NCBI GenBank assembly: GCA_023055425.1
Contig: JALGPY010000008.1
Coordinates: forward strand, 9,744,501 to 9,808,500
Length of the DNA stretch: 64,000 nt
Direction of reading: 5' to 3'
From: Linanthus parryae
Taxonomy: Eukaryota > Streptophyta > Magnoliopsida > Ericales > Polemoniaceae
The stretch's first letter is position 1. Each line of letters starts with the position of its first letter. The translations under genes and the position numbers were made by a program. Under the pieces are notes generated by a model. That model ran no database searches. It saw only the letters and a program-made list of their open reading frames with translations, and had not been told where the DNA came from. Of the stretch, positions 62,890 through 64,000 are shown piece by piece.

Positions 62890-64000
62890 TGTAACACCCC
62901 AAAATGGCCCAAGCCGAAAGCCCGGGGATGTCACTCTGTACCCGAGATTAAACCCGAATACAAGGAGATTTTATAACAGAAAATCCAAACCAAATCCTTA
63001 AAATAAATAATTAAAACTTTGAAACTTGTATCGCCACAAACATAGACATTATTCCAATCTAGAGATTCTCTAAGTCTAACTGAAGTGCTAAAGTAAATAA
63101 ATGTGATACACTAAGCTTTTCCTATGTATGTCGAGTCGCGCTCCCGTTACTCCAAGCTTCGACCTAAACCTGTGGTGCAGAACTAAAAAGAAACACCACA
63201 GTTGCCAAATTCAGCGGAAAATACTGAGTAAGCAACACCCAGACATGTAAACAGATTATGAAGTAGTTTAAAAATGACACATGAGTTTGAAGAGTAAAGA
63301 ATTCGAGTAGGAGTATAAGTATGAAATAAGAGTTTTTCCTTTTGTGCATTTCACGTGGGGAAACATTCCCAAACTGTTCCTCATTTGTCCAATCAGGATT
63401 TTCAATTCTCAACCATAAAGATCCATTATTCAGAAAACATATATTACCACGTTGACACGGGGAGATACCAAGTCACACAACGAGGTGCGAACCAATACCA
63501 CACTCACAAGACCATAAGTCGACACCCCCTTAAGACTTCATGCGGTCAGAGGAGTAAGTACGATGAGCAACCCGGGGCTTGTGGCGTCCGAGCAACCAAA
63601 TAAAAGTGAATTGAGTGAACGTAGTCACAACAACCGATCCCATAATAATAAAGTGTTCCCCGGTACAACTCTTTCACTTTACGTTATTACGTCTTATTAA
63701 CAATGTGATAGTTGTGATAGAATCACCTTTATAAAATAAGTAAACTTTCTCAAATAAACAGTTCAAGTAGATATTCAAATTTTGAGACAATAAATCACAA
63801 AAGAAGTTTAGACACGAAAGAAGGTATGGGCACTAGGCCTGGCATGTTTACTTAACTCAAACAAATAGCAATTACAGCGAACTAGTCGGAGTATTCGACG
63901 TAACCTTCGTCAGAGAACTCGTTGCCTACAATTAGCTAATATTCTAATTAAAACATAATACTAAAATAATTAGACAATTCCTACTTAAGTTCCTAGGTCA
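62890..64000 (-). repeat. 5' LTR, partial
   Basis: Matches 60048-61170 of the left LTR with scattered substitutions; truncated by the window edge. Confidence 0.85.

Larger units (their letters stand above)
60048..64000 (-). mobile_element. LARD-like LTR retrotransposon, cut by window end
   Basis: Two direct LTR copies start TGTAACACCCC at 60048 and 62890. The left LTR is complete at 2203 bp and ends GGGGTATTTCA at 62250; the right LTR runs off the window after 1111 bp. The interior is only 62251-62889 (639 bp) and has no domain-size frame. A primer-binding site next to the right LTR and a polypurine tract next to the left LTR place the element on the minus strand. Long LTRs around a tiny non-coding interior match large retrotransposon derivatives (LARD) or a strongly deleted element. 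LTR copies look about 95 percent alike by eye. The left flank GCTAG (60043-60047) is the predicted target duplication; its mate is outside the window. Confidence 0.85.

Overview
The window is nuclear DNA from a flowering plant, almost certainly a eudicot. The evidence is a complete intron-rich SEC23 gene with plant-type protein sequence, plus plant repeat families: Copia and other LTR elements primed by initiator Met-tRNA, CACTA, hAT, Mutator and Stowaway MITEs, L1-type LINE remains and tRNA-derived SINE heads. I cannot name the species. There is no bacterial, organellar or CRISPR-like content.

Layout. 1-2.3 kb: a LINE RNase H remnant and what looks like the 5' end of a minus-strand gene that leaves the window. 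2.4-2.6 kb: a CACTA terminus. 4549-7788: a Copia-type element with two LTRs, 5-bp target duplication, PBS and PPT, carrying only gag-protease (minus strand). 8.3-13.0 kb: a direct repeat of about 1 kb, one copy broken by a 1.5-kb Mutator-like element that carries a piece of a linker-histone-type (H1/H5) gene, the other interrupted by a GC-rich hAT-like insert. 13279-28412: the SEC23 gene, 12 exons and 769 codons, with three introns of 3-3.7 kb swollen by tandem duplications and GTATCG-rich repeats. 28.4-37 kb: intergenic DNA with a hAT MITE, a nested palindromic element, SINE heads and two strong hairpins side by side. 37264-56738: an unrecognised plus-strand gene built of short exons (63-119 bp, mostly phase 0/0), its introns filled with LINE debris and a 4.3-kb tandem duplication that also duplicated a 75-bp exon. 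58.1-59.7 kb: a Stowaway MITE, a Mutator-type terminus and a long hairpin MITE. 60048-64000: an LTR element with 2.2-kb LTRs and a 0.64-kb non-coding interior, running off the right edge.

Only SEC23 has a clear cellular function: inner COPII coat and GTPase activation of SAR1 at ER exit sites. The second gene has coherent reading frames across most exons and a basic C-terminus, but I do not recognise its family, and one exon junction does not keep frame. Most remaining content is mobile DNA, much of it non-autonomous or nested. The most unusual items are the H1/H5-carrying Mutator element, the gag-only Copia element, the repeated-exon gene and the paired palindromes near 36 kb.
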